Shown here piece by piece: positions 24,938 to 35,017 of a stretch of 64,000 nucleotides of DNA. Location of the stretch: the NCBI RefSeq assembly GCF_007992095.1, contig NZ_BJZP01000022.1, positions 17,482 to 81,481 of the forward strand, given 5' to 3'. This stretch comes from Paenirhizobium naphthalenivorans (GTDB taxonomy: Bacteria > Pseudomonadota > Alphaproteobacteria > Rhizobiales > Rhizobiaceae). The position numbers were made by a program, and so were the translations under genes. The notes under the pieces were generated by a model. That model was not told the DNA's origin. It searched no databases and saw only the letters and a program-made list of their open reading frames with translations. Positions within the stretch are counted from its first letter, which is position 1. Every line of letters begins with the position of its first letter.

Positions 24938-27013
24938 GTGCAACAGAATCCAGCGAAAACTGAAGGCCGCCAGTCGCAGGTGGCGGGTATCGACGTGGGC
25001 GGAACCTTCACCGATCTCGTCCTGTTCGATTCCGAGCACGGAACGGTGCGTCTCGCCAAGACGCCGACCACACTGGACAATCAGGCGACGGGTGTGTTGA
25101 ACGCGCTTGATGCCGCCGAGGCGGATGTCGCCGCACTCGACCTGATCGTCCATGGAACGACCACGACCACCAATGCCGTGCTCGAGCGCAATCTCTGCAA
25201 GACCGGGCTGGTCACGACCATGGGCTTTCGCGATGTGCTGGAACTTGGCCGGCGCACCCGCCCGCAGGCCTATGGGATGAAGGGACATTTCGTGCCGATC
25301 ATTCCGCGCGATCTGCGGCTTGAAATTCCCGAGCGCATGGGCGCGCGCGGCAACGTGATCGTGCCGCTCGACGAGGAGGCCCTGCGAACCGCTCTTGGCG
25401 GCCTGATCGAAAAGGGGTGCGAGGCGCTGGTCATCCACTTCTTACATTCCTACGCCAATCCGGCCCATGAATTGCGTGCCGGCGAGATTGCAAGGGAGGT
25501 CTGGCCGAACGAGAACATCACCATCGGCCACGTCCTGCTTTCGGAAAGCCGCGAGTATGAGCGGGGCGTGACGGCGGCGGTCAATGCCTCCGTCCAGCCT
25601 TTGCTGCGCCGTTATGTCGAGCGGCTGGCCGACCAGCTTGCGGCGCGCGGCTACAAGCATGACGTCCTCGTCATGAACGGCAATGGCGGCATGGTCTCGG
25701 CCCGTCATGTGGCGGCGGAGGCCGCAAAGACGGTGATGTCCGGCCCGGCCTCGGGCGTCATGGCTGCCGCCTATACCGGGCGCCGCGCCGGCATTCCGAA
25801 CCTCATCACCTATGACATGGGTGGTACGTCGACCGATGTGGCACTGATCCGCAATGCGGAACCGGTGGTCTCCAACGAGATCGAGATCGAATATGCCATG
25901 CCCATTCATGTGCCAATGGTCGATGTGCGTACCGTCGGCGCCGGTGGCGGCTCGATTGCGCGGATCACGTCGGCGGGGCTTCTGCAGGTCGGGCCGGAAA
26001 GCGCCGGGGCCGTACCCGGACCCATCTGCTACGGGCGGGGCGGCGTGCTTCCGACCATTTCGGACGCGAACATGCTGCTTGGCCGTTTGAACCCGGCGCG
26101 GCTCAATTCCGTTCCTGGCGGACCGACGCTCGAGAGCATTTCGGCGATCTTCGAGGAGACGCTGGGCAAGCCCCTCGGGGTAGATGCGATCGGTGCCGCT
26201 GCTGCTGTGATCCGCATCGCCAATGCGCGTATGGCCGACGCCGTGCGCATGGTATCGGTTAGCCTCGGCGAAGATCCGCGCGACTTCGCGCTCTTTGCCT
26301 TCGGTGGCGCCGGTCCGCTGCATTCCACGGCGATTGCTCGTGAACTCGGGATTCCGAAAGTGCTCACGCCATCGCGACCCGGCATCACCAATGCGCTTGG
26401 TTGTGTGGTTGCCGATCTGCGCCACGACCTTGTCAACACGATCAACCGACCGCTTCATTCGATCGACATCGGCGCTGTGCACGCGCTCTTCGCGCGCCAG
26501 TCGGCGGAAGGCCGCCAGCTGATCGACAAGGAGGCTGTCGCGATCCGCGAGATCCGAGAAATATGGTCGGTGGACATGCAGTTTGTCGGCCAGACCCATC
26601 TGCTGCGTGTGCCGCTTTCGTCGCCGACGCCCTCGATCGAGGAGTTGCAACAGCGCTTCGAGGAGGTCTATTTTCAGCGTTTTCGCGTCGAGCTTTCCGA
26701 CATACGGGCGAGCCTCGTCAACGTGAGTACGTCCGTCATAGGGCGCCGTGCCGAGATCGATCTGTCGCTGCTAATTGATGCGGACGGGCGCAAGGCGACC
26801 CTTGCGGAGGCGCGAACCGGCACGCGACGGGTCTGGTTCGACGGATGGATGGAGACTCCGATCTATTGGCGCGATCATCTGCCGGCCGACGCGCAGATCC
26901 TCGGACCGGCGATTATCGAGCAGATGGATACGACGATCATCATCGAACCCGGCGATGTCGGCGCTCAGGACCGGGACGGCAACATCATCATCACCCTTGG
27001 AGGCGTCAAATGA
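24938..27013 (+). CDS. hyuA: HyuA-type ATP-dependent hydantoinase/oxoprolinase subunit
   Basis: This 691-residue protein is of the N-methylhydantoinase A/5-oxoprolinase/acetone carboxylase beta family. The N-terminal actin-like nucleotide site is VAGIDVGGTFTDLVLFD, followed by HGTTTTTNAVLER. YDMGGTSTDVALI in the middle and AFGGAGPLHSTAIARELGI later are the remaining phosphate-binding motifs. These enzymes activate cyclic amides with ATP for ring opening. I take the GTG at 24938, because earlier in-frame codons would include the operator at 24908-24921. It overlaps hyuB by four bases. A substrate in this setting could be the lactam produced by ring reduction. Confidence 0.88.
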   Translation: MQQNPAKTEGRQSQVAGIDVGGTFTDLVLFDSEHGTVRLAKTPTTLDNQATGVLNALDAAEADVAALDLIVHGTTTTTNAVLERNLCKTGLVTTMGFRDVLELGRRTRPQAYGMKGHFVPIIPRDLRLEIPERMGARGNVIVPLDEEALRTALGGLIEKGCEALVIHFLHSYANPAHELRAGEIAREVWPNENITIGHVLLSESREYERGVTAAVNASVQPLLRRYVERLADQLAARGYKHDVLVMNGNGGMVSARHVAAEAAKTVMSGPASGVMAAAYTGRRAGIPNLITYDMGGTSTDVALIRNAEPVVSNEIEIEYAMPIHVPMVDVRTVGAGGGSIARITSAGLLQVGPESAGAVPGPICYGRGGVLPTISDANMLLGRLNPARLNSVPGGPTLESISAIFEETLGKPLGVDAIGAAAAVIRIANARMADAVRMVSVSLGEDPRDFALFAFGGAGPLHSTAIARELGIPKVLTPSRPGITNALGCVVADLRHDLVNTINRPLHSIDIGAVHALFARQSAEGRQLIDKEAVAIREIREIWSVDMQFVGQTHLLRVPLSSPTPSIEELQQRFEEVYFQRFRVELSDIRASLVNVSTSVIGRRAEIDLSLLIDADGRKATLAEARTGTRRVWFDGWMETPIYWRDHLPADAQILGPAIIEQMDTTIIIEPGDVGAQDRDGNIIITLGGVK

Positions 27014-28722
27014 GTATTGATCCGATCACGCTCAGCGTCATCCAGTCCGGCCTGCAGCAGGTCTGCGATGAGATGGACCTGACTTTTTCGCGCGCTGCCT
27101 TTTCTCCGGTCATCGCCGAGGCGAACGACCGCTCCGACGGGATCTATTCGGCCGAAGACGGTTCGTTGATCGCCCAGGGGGTTGGCGGCCTACCGGTCTT
27201 TGTCGGCACCATGCAGTATTCCACCCGCACGCTGATCGAGATGATCAAGGCCGGCACGGTGGCGGCGCCCAAGCCGGGCGACATCTATATCGTCAACGAT
27301 CCCTATCTCGGCGGCACGCATCTCATGGATGTGCGCTTTGCCATGCCGGTCTATCGGGGCGGTGAGATTTACTGCTGGCTCTCAAATACCGGTCATTGGC
27401 CGGACACGGGTGGCGCTGTGCCCGGCGGCTTCTCGGCGTCGGCGACTTCTGTTGAGCAGGAAGGCTTGCGCCTGCCGCCGGTGCGCTTGTTCAAACAGGG
27501 TGTTCTCGACACAGAAATCTACTCAATCATTTGCTCGAATATCCGTGTCTCCGAGCAGCGGATCGGCGACGTGAAGGCGCAGGCCGCCGCCCTTCTGGTG
27601 GGTGAGCAGAGGCTTACCCGTATTCTCGATCGTTATGGCGATGACACCGTGCGCGCGGCAATCGCCGAATTGCGTGTGCGTGCCGCCGACCAGATGCGGG
27701 CCTATGCGCGGCTGATTCCGAATGGTGTCTATCGTTCGGTCGCTTATGTCGACAGCGACGGCGTGGTCAATGAACCGCTGGAAATCCGTCTGGCGATCAC
27801 GGCGCGCGATGGCGAGTTGGAATTTGATTTCACCGGCTCTTCTAAGCCTTGCATGGGGCCGATGAACTCGGTGCTGGCAACGACGCTATCCTCCGTCTAC
27901 CTCGCGATGCGCCATATCTTCCCTGACGTGCCGATCTCGGCTGGAGCTTTCGAGCCGCTGACGGTCATCCGTCCGGAAGGCACATTCCTCGACGCGCAAT
28001 ACCCGCGCCCGGTCTCCGGATGCGCCGCAGAAGTGTCCCAGCGCATCGCCGAAGCCGTTTTCAGCGCGCTGGTCGAAGCCTTGCCGGACCGCGTGACGGC
28101 CGCACCGGCCGGCACATCTGGCAACTTCGCCCTCGGTGGCCACGATCCGGAACGCGACCGTGGCTTCGTGATGTATCAGATCTCTGGCGGAGGGTACGGC
28201 GGCAATGCCGACAATGACGGCCTTGCCAACGGCTGTTCGACCATCGGTATCTCAAAAGCACCGCCGGTCGAGATCATGGAGCAGCAGTTTCCGGTGCTCT
28301 ATCACCGCTATGCGCTGCGCGAAGGCTCCGGCGGCGCGGGCAAGCAGCGTGGCGGCTTCGGTCTCGACTATGAGGTGGAATTGTTGCGTGGCCAGGCGAC
28401 GGCGAGCTTCGTCATGGATCACGGCCGTTTCGGGCCGCCGGGTGCGCTTGGCGGCGAGGACGGCATGGCGAATGCCGTGTCAGTCTGGCGCGAGGGGGAA
28501 TGGATGGTGCCCGAACATCTCTCAAAGGCGCAGGATATTCCGTTGAAGCCCGGCGATCGGGTTCGCGTCGGAACGCCAGGCGGCGGTGGATATGGCGATC
28601 CCCATGAGCGCGATCCGGCTCTGGTAGCCGAGGACGTGCGTCTCGGACGCTATACGATAGAGCAGGCACGCGAGCGGTTCGGGGTTGTCGTTTCCGAAAC
28701 CGGCGCGGCCACACGTTTTTAG
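27010..28722 (+). CDS. hyuB: HyuB-type hydantoinase/oxoprolinase subunit
   Basis: This 570-residue partner of HyuA has family motifs SIDPITLSVIQSGLQQVCDEM at the start, YIVNDPYLGGTHLMD near residue 98, a central GSSKPCMGPMNS and PAGTSGNFALGGHD, and the C-terminal GSGGAGKQRGGFG and RVGTPGGGGYGDP blocks. With HyuA it makes the two-subunit ATP-dependent amidohydrolase. The start codon at 27010 overlaps the hyuA stop. It is the last gene of the heterocycle island; the phenylacetate regulator paaX follows after 201 bases. Confidence 0.9.
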   Translation: MSIDPITLSVIQSGLQQVCDEMDLTFSRAAFSPVIAEANDRSDGIYSAEDGSLIAQGVGGLPVFVGTMQYSTRTLIEMIKAGTVAAPKPGDIYIVNDPYLGGTHLMDVRFAMPVYRGGEIYCWLSNTGHWPDTGGAVPGGFSASATSVEQEGLRLPPVRLFKQGVLDTEIYSIICSNIRVSEQRIGDVKAQAAALLVGEQRLTRILDRYGDDTVRAAIAELRVRAADQMRAYARLIPNGVYRSVAYVDSDGVVNEPLEIRLAITARDGELEFDFTGSSKPCMGPMNSVLATTLSSVYLAMRHIFPDVPISAGAFEPLTVIRPEGTFLDAQYPRPVSGCAAEVSQRIAEAVFSALVEALPDRVTAAPAGTSGNFALGGHDPERDRGFVMYQISGGGYGGNADNDGLANGCSTIGISKAPPVEIMEQQFPVLYHRYALREGSGGAGKQRGGFGLDYEVELLRGQATASFVMDHGRFGPPGALGGEDGMANAVSVWREGEWMVPEHLSKAQDIPLKPGDRVRVGTPGGGGYGDPHERDPALVAEDVRLGRYTIEQARERFGVVVSETGAATRF

Positions 28723-28923
28723 GAAGCGTGGGCATTTAGAAATGACATGAGTTCTCGCGCTTTGTCGCGCAGGATCACCCGCCAGTGAGCGGTTCGGCGG
28801 TCGCATGTGAAGCATGCGCCTGAGATTTGACATTCAGATGTCACGCCTCTACCTCCTGTGGCACAAAATTGTAATGTTCGACTGGTGACGAGCGTGTTCA
28901 CCGGACGGATCTCGGGAGGTAGC

Positions 28924-29799
28924 ATGACCCTTGCTGTGCGCGGATCCGAAGGGTTTTCCCGTATCCAGGAGCAGTTCACGGTCCGCGCGCCGGCGATGAT
29001 CGTCACCATCTACGGTGATATTGTCGTGCCGCGCGGCGGTGTATTGTGGATGGGCACGCTGGTCGAGATCTGCGCGCGGCTGGGTATCAGCGAGACGCTG
29101 GTGCGTACCGCGGTCTCGCGTCTGGTGGCGGCGGAACAACTGGTCGGGGAGAGGGATGGCAGACGGTCCTATTATCGCCTGGCATCGGGCGCGCGAACCG
29201 AATTCGCGGCTGCTGCGGCGCTGCTATACCGCCCGCAGTCGCCGGCCGAGGGGTTCCTCATTCATCACGCACCGGACCTTTCCGACGAGGTCGCGCGCCG
29301 TGCCGGCCTCGGCCGCATGGGGCCTGACCTCTATCTACGTCCCAATCACGCAGCAAACGTTGCCATTCCTGGGCTCACCTTCCGCGCTGACGTGATGAAG
29401 GATGGCGGCCTGCTGGCCGACTATGCGTCGACGCTCTGGAATCTGCGGTCTTTTTCCGACGACTACCAATCCATGATCGCGCTTTTCTCGCCGCTGATGA
29501 TGGCTTTCGAACAGGGCGAGACACTGCCTCCCGCCGATGCGGTGAGCGCGCGGCTTATGTTGGTTCAGGCTTACCGTTCTGTGCTGCTGCGTGACCCGCG
29601 TCTCCCCGCCGATGCGCTTCCCCAGGACTGGCCGGGTGCCGAGGCCCGCTTGCTTTTTTCCCGGCTTTACCGGTCACTCTCCCCCTTGGCCGATACCTAT
29701 ATCGGCGCCCAGTTCGAAGGGCGGGATGGTCAGCTACCGGCTGAGACAGCCGAGACCGTAGCGCGACTGGAGTCGCTCGCGTTTGAGGAATCCCGATAA
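28924..29799 (+). CDS. paaX: PaaX-family repressor of phenylacetate degradation
   Basis: This 291-residue regulator has a winged-helix N-terminal part: SMIVTIYGD-type strand (AMIVTIYGDIVVPRGGVLWMGTLVEICARLG), then SETLVRTAVSRLVAAEQLVGERDGRRSYYRL. The C-terminal domain is the PaaX type. PaaX binds phenylacetyl-CoA and represses paa genes in enterobacteria. Start at 28924 has GGGAGG upstream. It stands in the same direction as paaJ-A-B-C-D-E-Z, 172 bases before paaJ. That a TetR-type PaaR is also present (37176-37775) is unusual and suggests divided control. Confidence 0.9.
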   Translation: MTLAVRGSEGFSRIQEQFTVRAPAMIVTIYGDIVVPRGGVLWMGTLVEICARLGISETLVRTAVSRLVAAEQLVGERDGRRSYYRLASGARTEFAAAAALLYRPQSPAEGFLIHHAPDLSDEVARRAGLGRMGPDLYLRPNHAANVAIPGLTFRADVMKDGGLLADYASTLWNLRSFSDDYQSMIALFSPLMMAFEQGETLPPADAVSARLMLVQAYRSVLLRDPRLPADALPQDWPGAEARLLFSRLYRSLSPLADTYIGAQFEGRDGQLPAETAETVARLESLAFEESR

Positions 29800-29903
29800 G
29801 CATATGAAAGAAAAAGGACAATTGTCTTCTTCCGGCTTTTTGAGTCAGAACATCACAGGAAACATAAAAAAATCCTTTTATGTGTGATGTTTTGGTATTA
29901 TAG

Positions 29904-29920
29904 ATTGACCGATCGGTTGG
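29904..29920. promoter_or_regulatory. PaaR-type operator before paaJABCDEZ
   Basis: ATTGACCGATCGGTTGG contains a perfect ten-base palindrome ACCGATCGGT (29908-29917). Its reverse complement aligns with the site at 40502-40515 as ACCGNNCGGTCAAT. It is 52 bases before paaJ, fitting repression by the TetR-family PaaR. Confidence 0.7.
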
Positions 29921-29971
29921 CTAATTCGGAGTGGCGTCAACCGCACCTGATGCCCGAGGAGGAGTCGATCA

Positions 29972-31177
<1,206 letters not shown>

Positions 31178-31194
31178 GCAGGGAGGAAACCGCC

Positions 31195-32193
31195 ATGTAT
31201 GCGCAAATGGTCAAGACCGACAGTGATCGGGTGAAGTCGCTGAACGAGATGTCGCCGGAAGAGCGGGCCTTTCAGGAGCGCATCGACCGGGGCGAGAAGA
31301 TCGAGCCCAAGGAGTGGATGCCCGAGAGCTACCGCAAGACGCTGATCCGCCAGGTCGGCCAGCACGCGCATTCCGAGATCGTCGGCCAGCTGCCGGAGGG
31401 TAACTGGATCACCCGCGCGCCGACTCTCGAGCGCAAGGCGATCCTGCTCGCCAAGGTGCAGGACGAGGCGGGCCACGGCCTCTACCTCTATTCCGCCGCC
31501 GAGACGCTCGGCGTCAGCCGCGACGAGCTTCTGGCACTGCTGCATTCCGGCAAGATGAAGTACTCGTCGATCTTCAACTACCCGACGCTCAACTGGGCCG
31601 ATATCGGCGCGGTCGGCTGGCTGGTCGATGGTGCTGCGATCATGAACCAGGTGCAGCTGCAGAAGACCTCCTACGGTCCTTACAGCCGGGCGATGATCCG
31701 CATCTGCAAGGAAGAGAGCTTCCACCAGCGCCAGGGCTACGACATCATGATGAAGATGGCCGCCGGCTCGCCGGAACAGAAGGCCATGGCGCAGGATGCG
31801 CTCAACCGCTTCTGGTATCCGTCACTGATGATGTTCGGCCCGTCCGACAAGGATTCGGTGCATTCCGCGCAGTCGATGCAGTGGAAGATCAAGATCAATA
31901 CCAATGACGAGCTGCGCCAGAAATTCGTCGACCAGACGGTGCCGCAGGCCAAGTATCTCGGCCTGACCATTCCCGACGAGAACCTGCGCTGGAACGAGGA
32001 GAAGGGCGGTCACGACTTCTCCGAGCCGGATTGGGAAGAATTCTTCAACGTCATCGCCGGCAACGGACCCTGCAATGCCGAGCGCCTTGGCGCCCGCGTC
32101 ACCGCCTGGGAAGAAGGCGCGTGGTTCCGCGACGGCCTGATGGCCCATGCCGAAAAGCAGGAAGCGCGCCGCGCCGGTCGCAAGGCCGCCTGA
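31195..32193 (+). CDS. paaA: Phenylacetyl-CoA epoxidase subunit PaaA (catalytic)
   Basis: This 332-residue oxygenase subunit of the PaaABCE multicomponent enzyme makes ring-1,2-epoxyphenylacetyl-CoA. Di-iron ligand motifs are visible in [13 protein letters not shown] (E..H, about residue 95) and [13 protein letters not shown] (about 175). The N-terminal [26 protein letters not shown] is highly family-specific. GGGAGGAAACC precedes the ATG, and the gene lies 17 bases after paaJ. Confidence 0.96.
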   Translation: MYAQMVKTDSDRVKSLNEMSPEERAFQERIDRGEKIEPKEWMPESYRKTLIRQVGQHAHSEIVGQLPEGNWITRAPTLERKAILLAKVQDEAGHGLYLYSAAETLGVSRDELLALLHSGKMKYSSIFNYPTLNWADIGAVGWLVDGAAIMNQVQLQKTSYGPYSRAMIRICKEESFHQRQGYDIMMKMAAGSPEQKAMAQDALNRFWYPSLMMFGPSDKDSVHSAQSMQWKIKINTNDELRQKFVDQTVPQAKYLGLTIPDENLRWNEEKGGHDFSEPDWEEFFNVIAGNGPCNAERLGARVTAWEEGAWFRDGLMAHAEKQEARRAGRKAA

Positions 32194-32256
32194 TCGATCC
32201 AATCCGGGAGCGGTGCACCCGCTCCCGTCCGTCACCTGAACTTGGGAGGAATAGCA

Positions 32257-32541
32257 ATGTCCAGCGAATGGCCCCTTTGGGAAGTCTTTATCCGCGGTCA
32301 ACATGGCCTCAACCATCGCCATGTCGGCAGCCTGCATGCCCCGGATGCCGAGATGGCGATCCGCAATGCCCGTGACGTCTACACCCGCCGCAACGAAGGC
32401 GTGTCGATCTGGGTGGTTAAGTCGGTCGACATCACGGCGTCGTCGCCGTCGGAAAAGGGCCCGCTGTTCGAACCGTCGAACTCCAAGGTCTATCGTCACC
32501 CGACCTTCTTCGACATCCCGGCTGAAGTGGGGCATATGTGA
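32257..32541 (+). CDS. paaB: Phenylacetyl-CoA epoxidase subunit PaaB
   Basis: This 94-residue small subunit is required for activity of the PaaABCE oxygenase; its role is structural or in electron transfer. It starts MSSEWPLWEVFIRGQHGLNH and continues with VGSLHAPDAEMAIRNARDVYTRRNEG, both typical of PaaB. The ATG at 32257 follows TTGGGAGGAATAGCA. The stop overlaps the first base of the paaC ATG. Confidence 0.95.
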   Translation: MSSEWPLWEVFIRGQHGLNHRHVGSLHAPDAEMAIRNARDVYTRRNEGVSIWVVKSVDITASSPSEKGPLFEPSNSKVYRHPTFFDIPAEVGHM

Positions 32542-33317
32542 TGGCGACCGCGATCCCGGCGGTCGATCAGGCCGCGTTCTTCGAATGGCTGCTCAGAATG
32601 GGCGACAACACGCTGATCCTCGGGCACCGCGTGTCCGAATGGTGCGGTCATTCGCCCGTCCTGGAAGAGGACATCGCGCTCGCCAATGTCGCGCTCGACC
32701 TGATCGGCCAGACCCAGTTCTGGCTCGGTCTGGCCGGCGAAGTCGAAGGCAAGGGGCGCACGGCGGACAATCTCGCCTATCTGCGCGATGCCGCGGCCTT
32801 CCGCAATGTGCTGCTCGTCGAGCGCCCGAACGGCGATTTCGGCAAGACGCTGATGCGGCAGTTCCTGTTCGATGCCTTCCACATCGAAATGCTCCGCGCG
32901 CTGGTCGCCTCCAGCGATCCGCGCGTCGTGGAAATCGCCCAGAAGGCGCTGAAGGAAGTGTCCTACCACTTCGAGCGCTCGGCCGACCTCGTCATCCGTC
33001 TCGGCGACGGAACCGAGGAAAGCCATCGCCGGATGCAGAAGGCGCTCGATGATCTGTGGCCCTATACGGCCGAGATGTTCCTGGCCGATTCCGCCGACGA
33101 GGCGGTTGCGGCAGCGGGGATTGCACCGCTTCCCTCGGCGCTCAAGGCGGCATGGGACAGTTCGGTTGGCGAAGTGCTCACGGAGGCGACGCTCGTTGTT
33201 CCCGAGGGGAGCTACCAGCACAAGGGCGGTAAGCGCGGGATCCATACGGAGCATCTGGGCTACATCCTCGCCGACATGCAGTTCCTGCAGCGGGCTTATC
33301 CGAACTCGGTCTGGTGA
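32541..33317 (+). CDS. paaC: Phenylacetyl-CoA epoxidase subunit PaaC (structural)
   Basis: This 258-residue subunit is a PaaA-like four-helix bundle that has lost the di-iron site and makes the structural half of the oxygenase. Family blocks are LLRMGDNTLILGHRVSEWCGHSPVLEEDIALANVALDLIGQ, DFGKTLMRQFLFDAFH and HFERSADLVIRLGDGTEESH. A GTG three bases earlier is an alternative start. paaD follows after 10 bases. Confidence 0.95.
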   Translation: MATAIPAVDQAAFFEWLLRMGDNTLILGHRVSEWCGHSPVLEEDIALANVALDLIGQTQFWLGLAGEVEGKGRTADNLAYLRDAAAFRNVLLVERPNGDFGKTLMRQFLFDAFHIEMLRALVASSDPRVVEIAQKALKEVSYHFERSADLVIRLGDGTEESHRRMQKALDDLWPYTAEMFLADSADEAVAAAGIAPLPSALKAAWDSSVGEVLTEATLVVPEGSYQHKGGKRGIHTEHLGYILADMQFLQRAYPNSVW

Positions 33318-33327
33318 GGGTCATGTC

Positions 33328-33849
33328 ATGGACGCCAGGACAAGGCCTGAACCGGAAGAGATTTGGCGCTGGCTGGGCGAGGTGCCGGATCCGGAAATTC
33401 CCGTCATCAGCCTGACCGATCTCGGTATCATCCGGGACGTCGCCTGGGACGGCGATACCCTCGTCGTCGCGGTCACCCCGACCTATTCGGGCTGTCCGGC
33501 AACGAGTGTGATCAACCTCGACATCGAGGCGGCGCTGAAGGCCCGTGGCATCGACAAGCTGCGGCTCGAACGACGGTTGTCGCCCGCCTGGACCTCGGAC
33601 TGGATCAGCCCCGAGGGGCGCGACAAGCTTCGCGCCTATGGCATCGCGCCGCCGATCGACGGAACGGCCGCCGACGGGCGACTGATGGCTCGCGCCAACC
33701 GGCTTGCCGGCTCCAACCTTGCCGTCGCCTGTCCGCGATGCGGCTCGACCAAGACGGAGAAGGTCAGCCAGTTCGGCTCGACCCCGTGCAAGGCGAGCTA
33801 CCGATGCTGCGACTGTCTGGAACCCTTCGACTATTTCAAGTGCATCTGA
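33328..33849 (+). CDS. paaD: Phenylacetyl-CoA epoxidase maturation protein PaaD
   Basis: This 173-residue protein has an N-terminal DUF59/MIP18 domain (VPDPEIPVISLTDLGIIRDV, PTYSGCPATSVI) and a C-terminal zinc-ribbon-like part (CPRCGSTKTEKVSQFGSTPCK then CCDCLEPFDYFKC). It is thought to help assemble iron-sulfur or di-iron centres of the epoxidase complex. The ATG at 33328 gives the standard N-terminus; a stop and short gap after paaC show direct operon continuity. Confidence 0.94.
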   Translation: MDARTRPEPEEIWRWLGEVPDPEIPVISLTDLGIIRDVAWDGDTLVVAVTPTYSGCPATSVINLDIEAALKARGIDKLRLERRLSPAWTSDWISPEGRDKLRAYGIAPPIDGTAADGRLMARANRLAGSNLAVACPRCGSTKTEKVSQFGSTPCKASYRCCDCLEPFDYFKCI

Positions 33850-33869
33850 GGATGCGGAGGACATAACGC

Positions 33870-34946
33870 ATGGCACGCTTTCATCCCCTGACCGTGACCG
33901 ACATCCGCCACGAGACCCGTGATGCGGTGGTCGTCACGCTCAAGCCGCGCGAGGAGGATCGCGCAGCCTTCGACTTCACCCAAGGCCAGTACCTGACTTT
34001 CCGTCATGATTTCGACGGTGAGGAACTGCGCCGGTCCTACTCGATCTGTGCGGGCAAGGACGAGGGCGTCCTTAAGGTCGGCATCAAGCGCGTCGACGGC
34101 GGCGCCTTCAGCAACTGGGCCAACGGCAATCTGGCACCGGGCGACGTGATCGAGGCCATGCCGCCGATGGGCCGCTTCTACATGGACATCGATCCGGCTG
34201 CCGGGAAGCAGTATCTCGGTTTCGCCGGCGGTTCCGGCATCACGCCGCTGCTGTCGATTATCAAGACCGTCCTGGCACGCGAGCCGAAGTCCCAGTTCAC
34301 GCTGGTCTATGCCAACCGGCAGATCAACTCGATCATGTTCCGCGAGGAGCTGGAGGATCTGAAGAACACCTATCTCGGCCGTTTCTCCGTCCTGCATGTG
34401 CTGGAAAGCGAAGTGCAGGAGATCGACCTGTTCACCGGCCGTCTCGACGAGAACAAGCTCTCTGCGCTGTTTTCCACCTGGATCGATCCGAAGTCGATCG
34501 ACGCCGCCTTCATTTGCGGGCCGGAACCGATGATGCTGACCATCGTCGCGAGCCTCAAGGCGCACGGGCTGAAGGACGAGCAGATCAAGTTCGAACTGTT
34601 CGCTTCGGGTCAGCCGGGCCGCGCCAAGAACCGCGTCGCTTCGGTCAGTGCCGACGAGGCGGCGGCCGTGGTCGAGGCGACGATTACGCTCGACGGCACG
34701 ACGCGGACCTTCAACATGCCCAAGCACGGCGTCAGCATTCTCGAGGCCGCAATCGCCCAGAGCATGGATGCTCCTTTCTCCTGCAAGGCCGGCGTCTGCT
34801 CCACCTGCCGGGCGAAGGTGCTCGAAGGCGAAGTCGAGATGGACACCAACCATGCGCTCGAGGACTACGAGGTCGAAGCCGGCTACGTACTGACCTGCCA
34901 ATGTCACCCGCTGACCGAGAAGGTCGTGCTCTCCTACGACGAATAA
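33870..34946 (+). CDS. paaE: Phenylacetyl-CoA epoxidase reductase PaaE
   Basis: This 358-residue reductase delivers NADPH electrons to PaaA. The N-terminal FAD part has LRRSYSICAGKDEG, the nucleotide part GFAGGSGITPLLSII, and the C-terminal plant-type [2Fe-2S] ferredoxin domain has CKAGVCSTCRAKV and a later C in VLTCQCHP. Start codon preceded by GCGGAGGAC. A hairpin lies between its stop and paaZ. Confidence 0.95.
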   Translation: MARFHPLTVTDIRHETRDAVVVTLKPREEDRAAFDFTQGQYLTFRHDFDGEELRRSYSICAGKDEGVLKVGIKRVDGGAFSNWANGNLAPGDVIEAMPPMGRFYMDIDPAAGKQYLGFAGGSGITPLLSIIKTVLAREPKSQFTLVYANRQINSIMFREELEDLKNTYLGRFSVLHVLESEVQEIDLFTGRLDENKLSALFSTWIDPKSIDAAFICGPEPMMLTIVASLKAHGLKDEQIKFELFASGQPGRAKNRVASVSADEAAAVVEATITLDGTTRTFNMPKHGVSILEAAIAQSMDAPFSCKAGVCSTCRAKVLEGEVEMDTNHALEDYEVEAGYVLTCQCHPLTEKVVLSYDE

Positions 34947-34956
34947 CCTCCCAGGC

Positions 34957-34979
34957 GGCGGGGCCATTTGTGCCCCGCC
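34957..34979 (+). repeat. Intercistronic hairpin between paaE and paaZ
   Basis: GGCGGGGC (34957-34964) pairs perfectly with GCCCCGCC (34972-34979) around a seven-base loop. No T-run follows, so it may adjust or partially stop transcription ahead of paaZ. Confidence 0.6.
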
Positions 34980-35017
34980 GACCGCACTGAATAAACCGAT
35001 CCAGGAAGGATAACTTC

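Noticed and set aside
28522..29139. Overlapping minus-strand frames between hyuB and paaX
   Set aside because: No ribosome site and residue content typical of shadows; paaX on the plus strand has a strong site and known motifs.
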